Below are positions 13,601 to 25,055 of a stretch of DNA of 64,000 nt, piece by piece. A model generated the notes under the pieces. That model did no database searches and had not been told where the DNA came from. It worked only from the letters and a program-made list of their open reading frames with translations. The translations under genes were made by a program, and so were the position numbers. The DNA comes from Eopsaltria australis. Taxonomy: Eukaryota; Chordata; Aves; Passeriformes; Petroicidae. Positions within the stretch are counted from its first letter, which is position 1; the number at the start of each line of letters is the position of its first letter. The stretch spans positions 4,402,001 to 4,466,000 of the forward strand of contig JAVTVJ010000072.1 in NCBI GenBank assembly GCA_034509425.1. The letters run 5' to 3'.

Positions 13601-15537
13601 ATGAGATAAATGCTTATTTGAAACAATACTTCCTTATTTTTTTAACTCCAGACATTTTTGAAGACATTTGTGCCTCGCTGCCAGATTTCCAGAGATAAAA
13701 TGATACATCAAATTCTAAGTGATAGGGGAAGAGCAGTTAAAGCAATTCACTACTTTAATTTTTGTTTCAATTATATGGAAATATAATCTAGCCTGGGAAT
13801 TATGTGAAATTGCTCAGGGTCACAGAATAACCCACTTCATATGCACGTTAGGAAGTTACAACAAGTTAAACATCACTCTACTGTCCAAACTCTGCATATA
13901 TTTCACTCATAATTACTCTGTTTCTGGTTAAAGTAGAACTAGGCAGGCCATGATATAGTTCCATCTAGGAAAAAACACTATTTTTTTCATGAGAATTTCT
14001 GTCACTATAGTCTTTTATTGTTGCTTGCTTTGGCTCACTCAGTGTTCTCAGAAGTCAGAATAATGGATTTCTTTGGTTCAGGAGAAGTTTTTCCTGAGGG
14101 CAATACTTTGCCTTTGCTATTTAAAACCTATAAAATGCCTGCCCAGAAAGAATACGATCAATAAAACAGACACTGAACTAGGGATGGATGATAGCATTTT
14201 TAGTCTAGAAAGAAAAATAAACAAAATAGCTCCACTTTCTATGGCATGCACATTTGTGCCTGTGGTATTTGATGCTAGTTGAAACTGGTTGCTTTTTCCC
14301 CCGAAACAGATTTTGCTCCATTCTCTTTGTAGTTTTGTTTCTTCTCATGCTCCATCCCTGAGACCCAGTAGAGCAATTGAACCCCCCTGCCCATCAGCTT
14401 CATTGCAGAAGAAGAATGAATGTCTGAGTTACTAGGATGTGTCACTACATTGCTTTAGTTGCCTCAGGTGTTTTTGCAATGAGCTTTTCTTTTTCATGTA
14501 TAAAAACTGAACTTTGTAGGTGCAAATGAACTATGAATGTGCTAGGAAATGAAAGACTTTGTGAATGCATCAAGAAAGTTGGAAATTAAAATGAGAAAAA
14601 AAGTGGCAAGACAGATGTTTTGTGTAGACTTTGCTTGTCCAAAAGGGAAAAAGCTGCAAAGTAAAACTATTGATTAAAACCCATCTCATTCTTCCACGCA
14701 AGCAAACACACTGTGGTATGTTCTAAACAGATCAGAATCTATATTCCTCAATGTGACAAAACAGAAACAAAAAATGTTTTTTCAAACAAACTAAATGGAT
14801 TGTGACCTGATGGAACAGTCATGAGTAGGGAGCCTGGTATTTGGTGTGCAGGGATGCACAGCTGCAGATACTGACAGGACACACTGGACTTTATTACTGA
14901 AACCATGGCAGGAGCACTTGAGGGGTACAAATGGCAGTCATCCCTCCTGTGTCTGCCACTCAAGACTTTAAAGAGATTTCACCAGTACAAGAAAGAGAGA
15001 GACAAATGGGATTTTTTCTGCCCAAATATATGCTTTGGTATGAGGTTATTTATAGAAATGCAACAACCCAGCAAGGTACAGAGTTGTGGCAGAGTTCAGA
15101 GAGTCACAAGAACCATTTAACAACTGCCAGCACAGTAATCTGTTCCAGAAACACAGCCTGCTTAGTTACTGAGTTGTTACGTATATTTTCAATGCTTTCA
15201 TCTGATTCTCACAAATTTCTAGTAAGTTTGCTTTATATATGAGCCTCCAACCTCACTTCTTGGTTTTGTGATATGGTCAGAGATATACCTGGGGAAGAAT
15301 GGTTCTAGGTTCAGAGGAGTCAGCCTTGATTCAGAGAGATTTTATAACATACAACAGCAACGCAATGAGACAAAGCTGTAAGCACGATGCTTTCGTGGTA
15401 CTAGGAGCAGTTTGTGGGTGAGAAGCATAGCAAAGAGACCTTTCAGAGGTGGAGGTAACAACTCATACATCGGGGATGTCCATGTTCAGAATTTGTAAAC
15501 TTGTTTTTTTCAAAGCATCACCATGTGAAAAACAAAC
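7691..15537. other. long repeat-poor non-coding stretch
   Basis: No supported gene. The longest frame is 130 codons on the minus strand (10404-10796), overlapped by other frames on both strands and without a recognised domain. A slightly GC-richer patch at about 10860-11240 carries a 99-codon minus frame that I do not recognise. A T- and G-run patch lies at about 13350-13425. No RNA gene or clear transposon was seen. Confidence 0.5.
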
Positions 15538-15662
15538 AAAGGCCAGGTTGGATGGGACTTTGAGCAACTTGTTCTGGTGAAAGGTGTCCCTGCGCAATGC
15601 AGAGGGGTTAGAATGAGATGATCTTCGATGCCCCTTTCAAAACAAACCAGTCTTTGATTCTA
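15538..15662 (+). mobile_element. CR1 LINE 3' end
   Basis: This is the sense-orientation CR1 3' terminus. It runs 'aaggccaggttggatggga', then 'aggtgtccctgcgcaatgc', then 'ttagaatgagatgatcttc', and ends in a degraded tail 'tctttgattct'. Word order and spacing match the last ~125 bases of bird CR1. Only the 3' untranslated part remains, so it encodes nothing. It is the usual outcome of 5'-truncated target-primed insertion. Confidence 0.88.
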
Positions 15663-16349
15663 AATCTGGATTCCTTACCCAGCATTTGAGATTCTGGGTA
15701 GCAGAAGTGAGTCATAAACCTTTGCTGTGAATTGAGGTGAATGATAAAACTCAGTAAAAAGTGGCTTCAGACTGAGCGTGACTGAAAACACTTCTCTCCA
15801 CAATATTTAAAACACCTAGAACCTTAAGAAAGATAAACCTAAAATGATCAGATAAGAGATGCACTTCCATCGAACTAATCAGAAAGGGTAGCATTAGCAA
15901 AAAACAGGGAAGGAAAAAGACCAAACTTCAAGCACAGCTTGAGAAACTGTCTCCTAGACATGTCATACTGCCTCTAGAAGGTGCCCAAGGGGTTTGCTTT
16001 TTTCCTATACTTAGGGAAAATTTGTATTATTTGTCATAGAGATAAAGGCACATTAGAGCAGGCTGAATCCAAAATGACATTTTATTTTGTGAGCATTTTG
16101 AAAGTCAAGTATTAAACATGATATCCAGAAGACAGGCATTACACATGAATCTGATTTCCAATCCTGGTAGTAAGGTCCAGATCAGCCATAAACACAGTAT
16201 GATAGGAAAGAGTCCATAAGTCTTCTGTAGAGAGAAATGTTGCCTGGCTAACCTTTAGGAGTCCCAGGAGGTTGTTGTCAGGGCCCTGGGCTCTTCCCTT
16301 CTCCTTCTCTCTCCCTGCAATTTAGCAGCCCTCACACACAGGCAGTGCC
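15663..16349. other. unannotated spacer between CR1 pieces
   Basis: No gene or clear repeat. The stretch near 16240-16330 ('gagtcccaggaggttgttg', then a pyrimidine-rich run) could be part of the CR1 remnant that follows, but I cannot align it with confidence. Confidence 0.4.
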
Positions 16350-17100
16350 CTGATAGACGTCAATGAGCATGGAGACAAAAGGTGATCTGATGGATTTGTA
16401 TTTGATTTCTCAAAAAGCTTTTGAACACATTTTTATTAAGGGTTATTAAGGAAAAAAACGTCCATGAGACTGGAACAAAAAATGTTTTATTGACTGAAGT
16501 TTATTAATAGATAGGTAGCAAACTGTAGGTCTTAAGGATCATCTTCGTGGTGATGAAGGATCAGTAAAGTGATTCCTTAAGAATCAGTGCTGGAAGTGGA
16601 TTTATTGAATCACCATTACTGAAACACCATCATTGACCTGGAAAATAAACCAGCAATGAAATCTCAAAATCTGAGAGGATGCAGAGATCTCTCAAACAAT
16701 CAAATTCCTTCTAAAGGGCTGCAGGAAATCCCTCTTCAGTAAAGCTTGATTTCATCAGTAAAGAAGTATCAGATGAGCTTCAGTGTAGCCAAACGTAAGG
16801 CAAAGGGAAATAATCCAAACTGTGCTTGCCTGCAGCTGAACTCACTACTGGTAGTTACAGCTTAGACTCCTGGGGTTGCCTCGGCATATTGTGCCAAAAT
16901 TGCCCAGAAAAATTGTGGACATTATTAGGATAGTATGAGGAAAAAAATGGGAGGGGCCATCAGTTTTCCACTGTATAAAACCTCAATTCTGTCTCAAGTA
17001 TTGCAGCCTAAGGCCACAGGATGGTAAGAGAAGGTGCAGAAAGGACAACTAAATGGCCTAAAAGGGGTGGAACACCAAACATCTATTAAGAGACAATACC
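16350..17100 (+). mobile_element. degraded CR1 ORF2 (reverse transcriptase) remnant
   Basis: An ancient sense-orientation LINE fragment. Near 16385-16430 one frame reads roughly VFDFSKSF, close to the L-DFSKAFD block of CR1-type reverse transcriptases. Later pieces fall in the right order: 'aagaatcagtgctgg' (~16580), where CR1 has the '...GGGTCTGTGCTGG' segment; 'tcattgacctggaaaataa' (~16630); and 'gaaaggacaactaaatggc' (~17040), resembling the CR1 'RRATKMI' coding segment. Stops and indels throughout make it non-functional. Boundaries are approximate. Confidence 0.6.
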
Positions 17101-18239
17101 TTTCCATAATCATAATGTTCTCAGTTGGTGTACCTTGTCAGGAAAAAAAAACATAAAACACTTGCTTTAGGAAATTTAAAGTTTTTAATGCAGCAGCTTT
17201 TAATGACATCAGAAACTTTATAACCATCTTTCAAAGTGGCATTAGGTTTTTTTTCCTACAACTTTGATTGAAAGTTTAATAAACCTATCCAAAAAGAATG
17301 TGTCTATCCTACATTTGTCCCTTACTTACAATACTAATATTATACCAAATTAAAATCAAAGAGAGAGAGAGCACTCACGTTTTATACCCAGGTACCTCAT
17401 TTTGCTATCAGAGGAACAAGCAAAATATTTTTTTGAAAAAAATGGGAAAATACTGTTCTCTGTATTTTTCAAAGTGCATTTTATTCTGGCTCTTCAGGTT
17501 TAGAAAATACAATGTATAAATAAGTATGGTGTTTGCCAGGGACAATATTTCAAGTTAGATTCCTAAATATATACTCAAACAGATGCTATAGCAGCATAAA
17601 CAGACATAAGTAATTTGAGAAAACAAATACGATTGCTCTGATCAGGAAAAATAAGCCAATGTCCAGGCATAGAGAAATTGTCGCTTGTCAGAATGGCAGC
17701 TGGCAACTTTGCTTGTTTCTGCTTTTTCTCCAGCCAAATTGCCTATCGTTTTGGGTTTTACATTTTATTAGGAATTGCAGCCAAGGGGGATATTCAATAT
17801 TTGGCCCAATTTTTCTGGACTGTTAAAAAGGTGGATCCCTTGCCATCAATAGAAAAGAAAAAACACAAATGCTTTAACCTGTGGCTCTTGCAGGAGTTAT
17901 TAGGAGCTACGATTGCTAAACGTCAGGGACAAGCTCTTGGTAATGATATGGAAAATTGTTTTGATATACAGAATGGAAACTCCTTTCCAGAGCAACCTGA
18001 TGAGCACCAACAATTAATGCTTCGTGGCATCAGAGACACAAAATCAGTTTGATACCTGCCTGAAAAAGAAGTATCAGGTGCATGGTAGAGCAAAGGTTTA
18101 GGTCTGGGGCAACACACAAACATGTTCATGATTATTTGGGGTCAATGTCACCACAGAGGTAGTTGCATGGCATTAGAAGGAACTTTTGAAACAAAGATGG
18201 AACAAGAAGGTCTAAAAAGAAGAATGAAAAGTAGTAGTG
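17101..18239. other. unannotated stretch with an unassigned 124-codon frame
   Basis: Contains a plus-strand open frame at 17678-18052 (124 codons, starting MSLVRMAAGNFACF). I recognise no domain in it. Its N-terminal half is Phe-rich and could look like a membrane segment, but codon use is unremarkable and there are no flanking gene signals. It is probably a chance frame. No repeat or RNA gene was identified. Confidence 0.35.
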
Positions 18240-18600
18240 GAGAGGGAGAAACCCTGGAGTGGCGGCAGACCCCTGATGAAAGAACCTCCCTATGATTGCC
18301 ATGTCTGGCTGACAGCATGGGCAACATGTGGCACCCCCCCCCCCACCCCAAGTTGGTTGGGGTCATGGAGACTTTCTCACCATCCAGAGTGTGTGGAGCT
18401 GCAGGGTCACACATGGCACCAGAGAGCACACAACAGCCATGGGGGAGAGGGGAAAAATGGGGCAACCTCTCCTCCCCAAAGAAAGGATGAGAACCTGCCA
18501 CCCCAGCTGCTGTGGGTTGCAGGTGACAGCAGATGTGGGGTGTGCCCTTGGCAGTGTGAGCACCTGTGTGTGTGTATGGGATTGGAGCTTTTTGTTATTG
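18240..18600. other. GC-rich block of unknown origin
   Basis: A ~350-base island clearly richer in G and C than its surroundings. It contains a run of ten or more C at about 18323-18334. Open frames of 64-137 codons occur in several phases on both strands, which is what GC-rich sequence without stops gives and argues against any single one being real. It is not a CpG island by eye and matches no repeat I can name. It could be an old transposon insert. Confidence 0.4.
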
Positions 18601-18680
18601 GTCCTAGAAAGGTATTTCGAAAGCTACAGGTATTTATTAGCATTTCATAAATTGTAATTCACTGATTTCCAGTTAATTAT

Positions 18681-18847
18681 CAAAGAATCATAGATTGGGT
18701 TGGGTTGGAAGGGACCTTTAAAGCTCATCTAGCTCATCTAGTCCTGCTATGAGCAGGGACATTTTCTGCTAGATCAGGCTGGTTAAAGCCATGTCCAGCC
18801 TCATGTTTCCAGAATGGAGCATCTACCACCTCTTTGGACAACTTGGA
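18681..18847 (-). mobile_element. CR1 LINE 3' end (well preserved)
   Basis: Antisense CR1 3' terminus. 'aagaatcatagattgggt' is the inverted tail, followed by 'ttggaagggacctttaaag', 'catctagtcctgctatgag' and, near 18830, 'accacctctttggacaac'. This is the most readable CR1 in the window, which suggests a younger insertion than those at 16.4 kb and 62 kb. It carries no coding sequence. Confidence 0.9.
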
Positions 18848-20253
18848 AGAAAATAAAATGCTTTAGCTGCACTTAATAAAGCAATAAATCACCTCAATCT
18901 TGATTTAGTTAAATTATATGATCTGTGCACATTTTTCCCTGAGCCAAAATTCTGCTGAACAACATAGGAAATCTATGGCACTCCTTGGGAACAATAAAGG
19001 TTTGGGTCATGGACTTAAGTGTTTGCTTGCTTCTGGGTCAGTAACTTTTTTACAAAATGAGATGTGCATAACTGCATTATTGGTGCTTTTGGTGTGTTAG
19101 CAGAATGACACAGTAGAACAGCAAGGCAGGAGGGTCAACACTGTCTTCCTACTGGTCCTGCCATGAGACAAACTAAAGTAACTGTGAAAATCATAATCTC
19201 AGTCCCTGGGACAAGGACCAGTCAGGACTCATACAGTAGGATGAGGGTAAATTGCACTATGAATTAGCTGAAGCAAAGAACACTATGAGAAAACCCACTG
19301 TTTGTGTTTTGTGTAGCCATTTGTGTGACAACTGCTGACTGCGCTCTGAGTGGGGAGTGAGGTAACTACAAAAGGGGAGGTGAAACTTGGCAGCCAAAGG
19401 GATGTGTAGCTGGCTAGAAAGAAAAGTGGACGTGTTCACAGGCAGCTGCAGAGTGCACTGAGCCTGGGAAAGCCTGGCAGGCTGAGATGAAAGGCTACTG
19501 CAGCAAAAGAAACAGAAACACAGAAGCAGGTCTGGGAAGCCTGAGAGGCAGTTCCTGCTGAGGGCTGGGATCCAGAAATATGGGGTGGAGATATCTGCAA
19601 TCCAAGGAGGATGATGATGATAAAGAGTGCAGGGTAACATCTCTCCAGACACAAAAAAAAGAAAAAACCGAAAACCACAAAAAAACCTGGCCATCACCAC
19701 CGTCAGGAAGAAAAAGAGGTGAATTATGTATGGGTGTCTTCTGAGTGAATATATTATTCAAATGAAGTTTAACACCGCTACAGAAAAAAAGTAATTTTGT
19801 AGTATGATGTCAGGTCACAAAAATAGATCATGATGAGGAATAATTGAGGGCTAGGGGATTTTATGAAGAGCATGAGAGCTGTCAAGTACTCCCAGTGTTT
19901 CAGAAGACCTCAAAGAAAATGGGAAATCTTCAGGTCCATCTCTAAAATTTATTAAAATTTATAGGCAAAAGACAGCAAGTGGGGTTACCGTGCTAGAAGG
20001 TGTGAAAGTCATGAAATTAGAATTTGGATTGGAACAAAAGGGTATTTGATGCCATCAGTACAGCAATTTTTGATCTGATAAATGATTCCTTAAAGAACCT
20101 ACCATGCTATATAATACAGGAACAACTCTGTATGGAAATGCAGGTATTTATGTCTCAAGTAGTTACAGGCAGGAGGCACTGGATGGACTGCCAAGGAAAG
20201 ATAAACCACATGCCTTACCTGGAATTATGAACCAAGGCAGGTGTCAGCTGTAG
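18848..20253. other. unannotated non-coding stretch
   Basis: Minus-strand frame 19257-19700 (147 codons) is the longest outside the repeats. It is rich in Phe, Cys, Ser and Leu, with poly-Phe from an A-rich run on the plus strand near 19650-19685, and shows no domain. Overlapping frames of 80 and 88 codons cover the same DNA. I treat all as chance. No RNA gene or repeat was recognised. Confidence 0.45.
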
Positions 20254-20730
20254 TGATGCCTTAAAGACCTAACAACAAAACACTTTCAAGACAATATTAG
20301 TATAAGAGGTAATATAAAGGCTGGTCTTTATTGAAGGCCTCCAGGACAGATATGGAAAATGCCGAAAATGCCTGCCCCCACATGGGTGAATATGGTTTTA
20401 TGAGTTTAGCAAATTAGCATAACTGAAAAAAATCCCCAATTAGAAGCACAAATGATAAAGTAATTCCCCCTTTTCGTTCCACCTCTCCTGTAGCCCCCCT
20501 TCAGATACAAACTAAACTTTGTTTATGAAAATGTGTCTTGAAAAGCTGGTTTCAACCTTGGTTCCCAGGAAGAACCAAGATGGGATAGGGGCCTTGAGTC
20601 CCCTGGGGTTTGGAGCCTCTGGAATGTGTTTTGTCTTTCTGCCTGTCAGGGTAGGGAAAAGGTAGGGAAAAATACTGGAACTAGCTAGGAGCTATATAAC
20701 TATACAACAAAAATACAAAGAGCTACAAAA
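20254..20730 (-). mobile_element. probable antisense ERV solo LTR
   Basis: On the minus strand, promoter and polyadenylation features fall in LTR order. A TATA-like 'CTCATAAAACC' (about 20400) is followed by a polyadenylation signal in 'CAATAAAGACC' (about 20330), then a terminus ending in CA at 20254. The distal edge is less certain; a TG-type terminus is possible near 20727. I see no adjacent gag, pol or env, and no obvious target-site duplication. Class is not assigned. Confidence 0.5.
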
Positions 20731-22241
20731 ATATGTGAAGGAAATATAAAAGCACAAATCATTCTGGCATCAGTAGGAGGAGTCTGGAAAATTAATACAG
20801 GGGTAAAAAGCAGTTAAGTCTCCAGAAGAGATGGTTAAAACTACTTTTACCACAACAAAGTTAAATGACCTGGCTGTCGGTGTCTTTAAGGCCGTGATTG
20901 TGCCTTTGTCTGTTACACACATTGAGTATTGGCTTAAGAAATTGTGAGGTATGTGAGAATAGAGAGTGGCAGTATACACACACAGTGCTAAAATTATTTG
21001 TTTAAATTATGCAAACATGCAAACAGGGACAATTTTCCCAGTGACATTAACCCACTATAGTTTTGATGGTTGTTGTGAGGTTTTTATTGAAGAAGGCTTT
21101 TTTCTTTTTCATTCTTTCCATGCATTGTGCCGAACAGTATTGTGTCAAAACTGAGAAAAAGAGAAAAAAACCAAACAGGAAGAAACACAGCCCTGTCTCA
21201 CTACGCAGGTCTGGCCTTAAGCATGCTAAATTTTCCTCTCTTCTGAGACCTCTGGTCCACTTTCCAATCCAGTCAAAAAAATCAGGTTACTCTGTGTGTA
21301 GCCCTTATCTAGTGCCCGCCACACACGCAGACACAAGCAGATGTGTGTGTGTTCATACACTCAACCCAAGCAACAAAGTCATTCCCTTTGGAAATGATGA
21401 GACAATTTCAAGAATAAAGATGCAGAGAAAATTCCTGCATGGGTTTTCCTTTAGGTTATGAGATAATGATTTCTTTTCCCAGGAAGTATCTCAGCATCAT
21501 ATTCATCATTTTCCTCCAACAAGAGCACAGAGTAGTAAAAGTTAATCTTGGCCCTTGATTTTGCTGTACTTCCCACACCTCATGTCTATCCAGTCTGAAC
21601 TTGGAATATTGCATAAATAAAGAATGCAAAGTTCTTGCTCTGTACATTCAAGCTTATCCTAGCTGTAATGAAATGGAAATGATTCTTGACTCATGTATTT
21701 TATTTATGTTGTATTGACCATGAAATCCTATCTTTCCATGGGGACAATCAATCATGGATTTACATTGTGTGATGAGAAAGGATACGGTTATTTTGAAGAA
21801 TTTCTCATAACAAACACCAGCTACAAAACACCATAGAGAAAAAGATAATATTATAGCTAAATAATGAAAAAAATACAAAAAATTCCTATCTCAGAATATC
21901 AAAGTCAGCTGAAATAGCTACTGTGAATTTAGGTTTAAAAGTAGATTTTCAGTTCAGGGCTTTTGTCCACCAGTTTCTTAAAATGTTTTTCTTGCATAGA
22001 AGCCAAGGTTTGCCTTAGGCTTTGGGGTTCCTTTTAAGTGCATAATATTAGAGTTAGTCATTAAATTTTTCTATCTGCTACTGGTTGGTTATCAAAATTT
22101 TGGCCTTTAAACTGGGCAGGGAAAGCCCATGCATCAGCAGCTTATCCAGGCATGCAAACCTGATAGGTGCAGGTTCATTGTCATTGTACAGCTTCAAGAT
22201 GTATTTCAAGAAGATACAACAGCACATTGTTCAGTGTGTTG
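20731..22241. other. unannotated non-coding stretch
   Basis: Only short frames, the longest 132 codons at 21063-21461 on the plus strand. That frame is Lys-rich where an A-rich patch is translated and has no recognised domain. No repeat termini, RNA gene or splice-bounded segment stood out. Confidence 0.45.
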
Positions 22242-23323
22242 TGTTGGGTTGACCCTGGATGGATGCTAAGTGTCCAGGAAAACCATTCAGTCACTCCCCT
22301 CCTCAGTTGGACAGACAAGAGAAAATATAACAAAAGGCTTGTGGATCGAGATAAGGACAGGGAGAGGTCTCTCACTAGGTCCTATTATGGACAAAACTGA
22401 CTTGACTGGTGGAAAATAGTTTGAATTAAACTATCAAATCGGAGTAAGAAAATAAAACCAAATCTTAAAAACATCTTTCTCCCACCCCTCCCTTCTTCCT
22501 CAAATTGATTCCTGGCAATTTTCTCTCCCTCCTCACCACCAGCTGTTCAGGGGGGAGAGGTATGGGGTCCGTGGTCAGTTCTTTACACATCATCTCTGCA
22601 GCTCCTTCCTCCTCACGGAGAGGACTCCTCACACTCTTCCTCTGCTCCAGCATGAGCTCCCTCCCATGTGAGATAGTCCTCCACAAACTTCTCCAATATG
22701 AGTCCTTTCCAGGGCTTTCAGTTTTTCCCAAACTGCTTCAGTGTGTGTTGCTTCCGTGGGATACTGTCCTTCAGGAACAGGCTGCCCCAGCATGAATCCC
22801 CCTTAAGGCTACAATTCCTGCCACCAAACCTGCTCCAAAGTGATCTTCTCCCTCTTCAGAGCCACAGGTCCTGCCAGGAAGCTCCTCCAGTGGAGGATTT
22901 CCAGTGGGTCATAGCCTTCTTCAGGTATCTGCTTGTTCCATGGGCTGCAGATGGATCTCTGCTCCATCATGGACCTCCATGAGCTTTGGAGAACAGCTGC
23001 CTCACCATAGCCTTCACCATGGGCTGCAAGGGAATCTCTGCTCCAGTGCCTGGAGCACCTCTTCACCCTTCTTCTGCTCTGCAGGACTGTTTTTCTCACA
23101 TATCCTCACTCCTCTCTGATTGCTGATACTTTGCAAATTTCTTTTCCCAGTTCTTAAATATGATGTCCCAGAGGCACAGCCACTGTCACTGCTGGGTTCA
23201 ACTTTGGGCAGTGGTGAGTCCATCCTGGAGTCAGGGCATTGGCTCTGTTGGACATGGAGAAGGCTTCTGGCAGCTTCTCACAGAAGCCACTACTGTAGCC
23301 CCTTGCCATGCAAACACAATACA
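22242..23323 (-). mobile_element. avian ERV LTR, ~1.1 kb family, antisense
   Basis: On the plus strand it starts TGTTGGGTTGACCCTGG and ends 'cttgccatgcaaacacaat' plus 'aca', so it is bounded by TG and CA. Both ends match an abundant avian LTR family that I recognise from memory and usually see in the opposite orientation, hence minus strand here. Other family landmarks are 'gagaaaatataacaaaagg' near 22320 and 'ggatcgagataaggacag' near 22345. Its middle is a chain of degenerate repeated units containing 'ggctgca' and 'tctctgctcc'. No internal viral genes flank it, so it is a solo LTR. Frames inside it (up to 96 codons) are not host genes. Confidence 0.85.
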
Positions 23324-24413
23324 CCTGTAAACCTGCAAAGGAAATGCATTTCTTTAAATGCTTGAAGCCTCAATGTGACTCTGATTTCAAACCCAGAATA
23401 TGTAGTCTAGTACTAAATTTATTCCAAGTCTAGGGTTCAGCCTATGTCCCCTGTCTAAAGACAGTGTTGTTTTCATTTTACAGAAGTGCAAGGGACATTC
23501 CCAAAATGTCTGCCATGGATCTGGATGCTCATATTGAGTAATTAGGAATAAATATTTAGTCTTAATTACAAAGTGAAAAGGTACAAGTTATTGTTTCTTG
23601 TTTTGTATCCTTTAGTGTTTACTTGACTTTAGATTCTGACATCAAATCCAGTAAAAGTTTGTGCACTGTATTTAAAAAATATCATTATATGTACATTTGG
23701 CCAGTTTTTTGTATTTATACAGGAACAGTTGAATAAAGTGCCCTTTCATTTCATCTGACAGAGTTTTGCATGGCATATTATGCTTTGAAACACAATTTTA
23801 CAGTATATTTTCCTTTATGCATAAATCTGATGGCTTGATTTTTTATTATGTGTTTCTTGATCATTATTTATGATTTTATTTTTAACTTTTCTTTGAAATC
23901 TCTTAAAACCCATTGATCCAATTTCTACAATGGTTCAAACAGACAAAGAATCAGTCTTTCAAACAGACAAAGATTCACTGGTTTGAGTGATTCTGTGCCA
24001 GTTTATTTCAGAAGAGAATTTGGGCAAGAGGAAATTAAGCTTTTTTTCCTATGTTGATTTTCTAAATGATCAAAAAGAAGGGGTAAAGAAATTTTATTAT
24101 AATCAAATATCAAAGAATGAGCCTCAGTTCTAACTAAGACAACAAAATTATTGCTGTTCAGTGAAGCAGAACTAGCCCCTAAATGGAGCTCTGTACCTGC
24201 ACTGTTGTTGCCGTGTATTCTTTAGTGAGAAGTCTTGATCCACCTGCGCACAGCTCAAATGCTCTTTGAATGTCTTGTGTTTTTGAGTCACAGTCCATGC
24301 AGTCTCTCTCCCTGCTAACCCCTAAGTCCTTAAAAATAACTGCTTGGATGTGCTTACTAAAAAAGCTTGTGTTTCAGTTGTTTCTTTTTGTCTCCGTGTC
24401 TTTTCCATTCCAG
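23324..24413. other. unannotated AT-rich stretch
   Basis: No gene or transposon recognised. A short direct repeat of 'ttcaaacagacaaag' occurs twice at about 23934-23972, about 24 bases apart. A pyrimidine-rich run at 24377-24413 forms the acceptor side of the candidate exon that follows. Confidence 0.45.
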
Positions 24414-24519
24414 AAATTGCAACCTGCTCCAGCTGCTCCAAGCTACCTGGGGGGACACATCTATCCCCAGCATGGATCTCACCTTCTCTGGCTGCTGTGC
24501 CCATCACAGGGTGCCACAG
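24414..24519 (+). other. candidate exon, unassigned
   Basis: A long pyrimidine run ends in 'ttccattccag' at 24413, a very good acceptor. The following 106 bases end at 'gccacag' before 'gtgaca', an acceptable donor. Read in phase 0, the segment is open, starting KLQPAPAAPSYLGG, and leaves one base for the next exon. A second frame is also open, so the frame is not decided. It is noticeably GC-richer than its surroundings. I recognise no protein family. The alternative is an insert or chance signals. Confidence 0.22.
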
Positions 24520-24796
24520 GTGACACCTCCTGGGGTAAAACCCATCAGTGTTCACCCTGAAGTGTCAGCTGGCACAGTGAAAATGATGTGTCATACCACA
24601 AAATACTATTTAGCAAACAAATTATAATGTATATTAGGGAGGAAAGCCAACTAAAGTGCAAAATCACAAAGGGAACTGGATGTCAGACCCTCCATGCTAT
24701 GCAAACTCCTGAATATTTTCCTTTGTTATTAATGTAAACCCTGCCACTGTCATCTCCCTGGTCCTGCTTGGTTTTTTCCCTGTGATTGGGGTCACA
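24520..24796. other. short unannotated spacer
   Basis: Non-repetitive sequence between the candidate exon and the AT satellite. Nothing else was seen. Confidence 0.5.
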
Positions 24797-25055
24797 CTAT
24801 ATATCTATATATATCTATGTATCTATATATATCTATATATCTCTATATCTATATATCTCTACAACTATATATCTGAATCTCTATATCTCTATATCTCTAT
24901 ATCTATCTCTATATCTCTATATCTCTATATATCTATATGTCTATCTATATATCTATATATCTATATATCTATATATCTATATATCTATATAGATATATAG
25001 ATATATAGATATATAGATATATATCTATATATCTATATACCTATATATATCTAGA
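24797..25055. repeat. AT-rich 6-8 bp tandem array with terminal palindrome
   Basis: About 260 bases built from 'atatct' and 'atatatct' units. From about 24930 the 8-base unit is regular. At 24988/24989 the strand of the unit switches to 'agatatat', making 24954-25023 a perfect inverted repeat with two 35-base arms and no spacer. Ile/Tyr/Ser-rich frames across it are artefacts. It probably varies in length and can form a hairpin. Confidence 0.95.

Noticed and set aside
17678..18052. 124-codon plus-strand frame as a gene
   Set aside because: No recognised domain; its length is within chance expectation for 64 kb read in six frames.
19257..19700. 147-codon minus-strand frame as a gene
   Set aside because: Phe/Cys/Ser-rich low-complexity translation with poly-Phe from an A-rich run; no domain, no splice or promoter support.
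22465..23223. Frames of 69-96 codons on both strands as small genes
   Set aside because: All lie inside the LTR at 22242-23323.
24782..25000. Tyr/Ile/Ser repeat frames of 68 and 72 codons
   Set aside because: Direct translation of the AT satellite.
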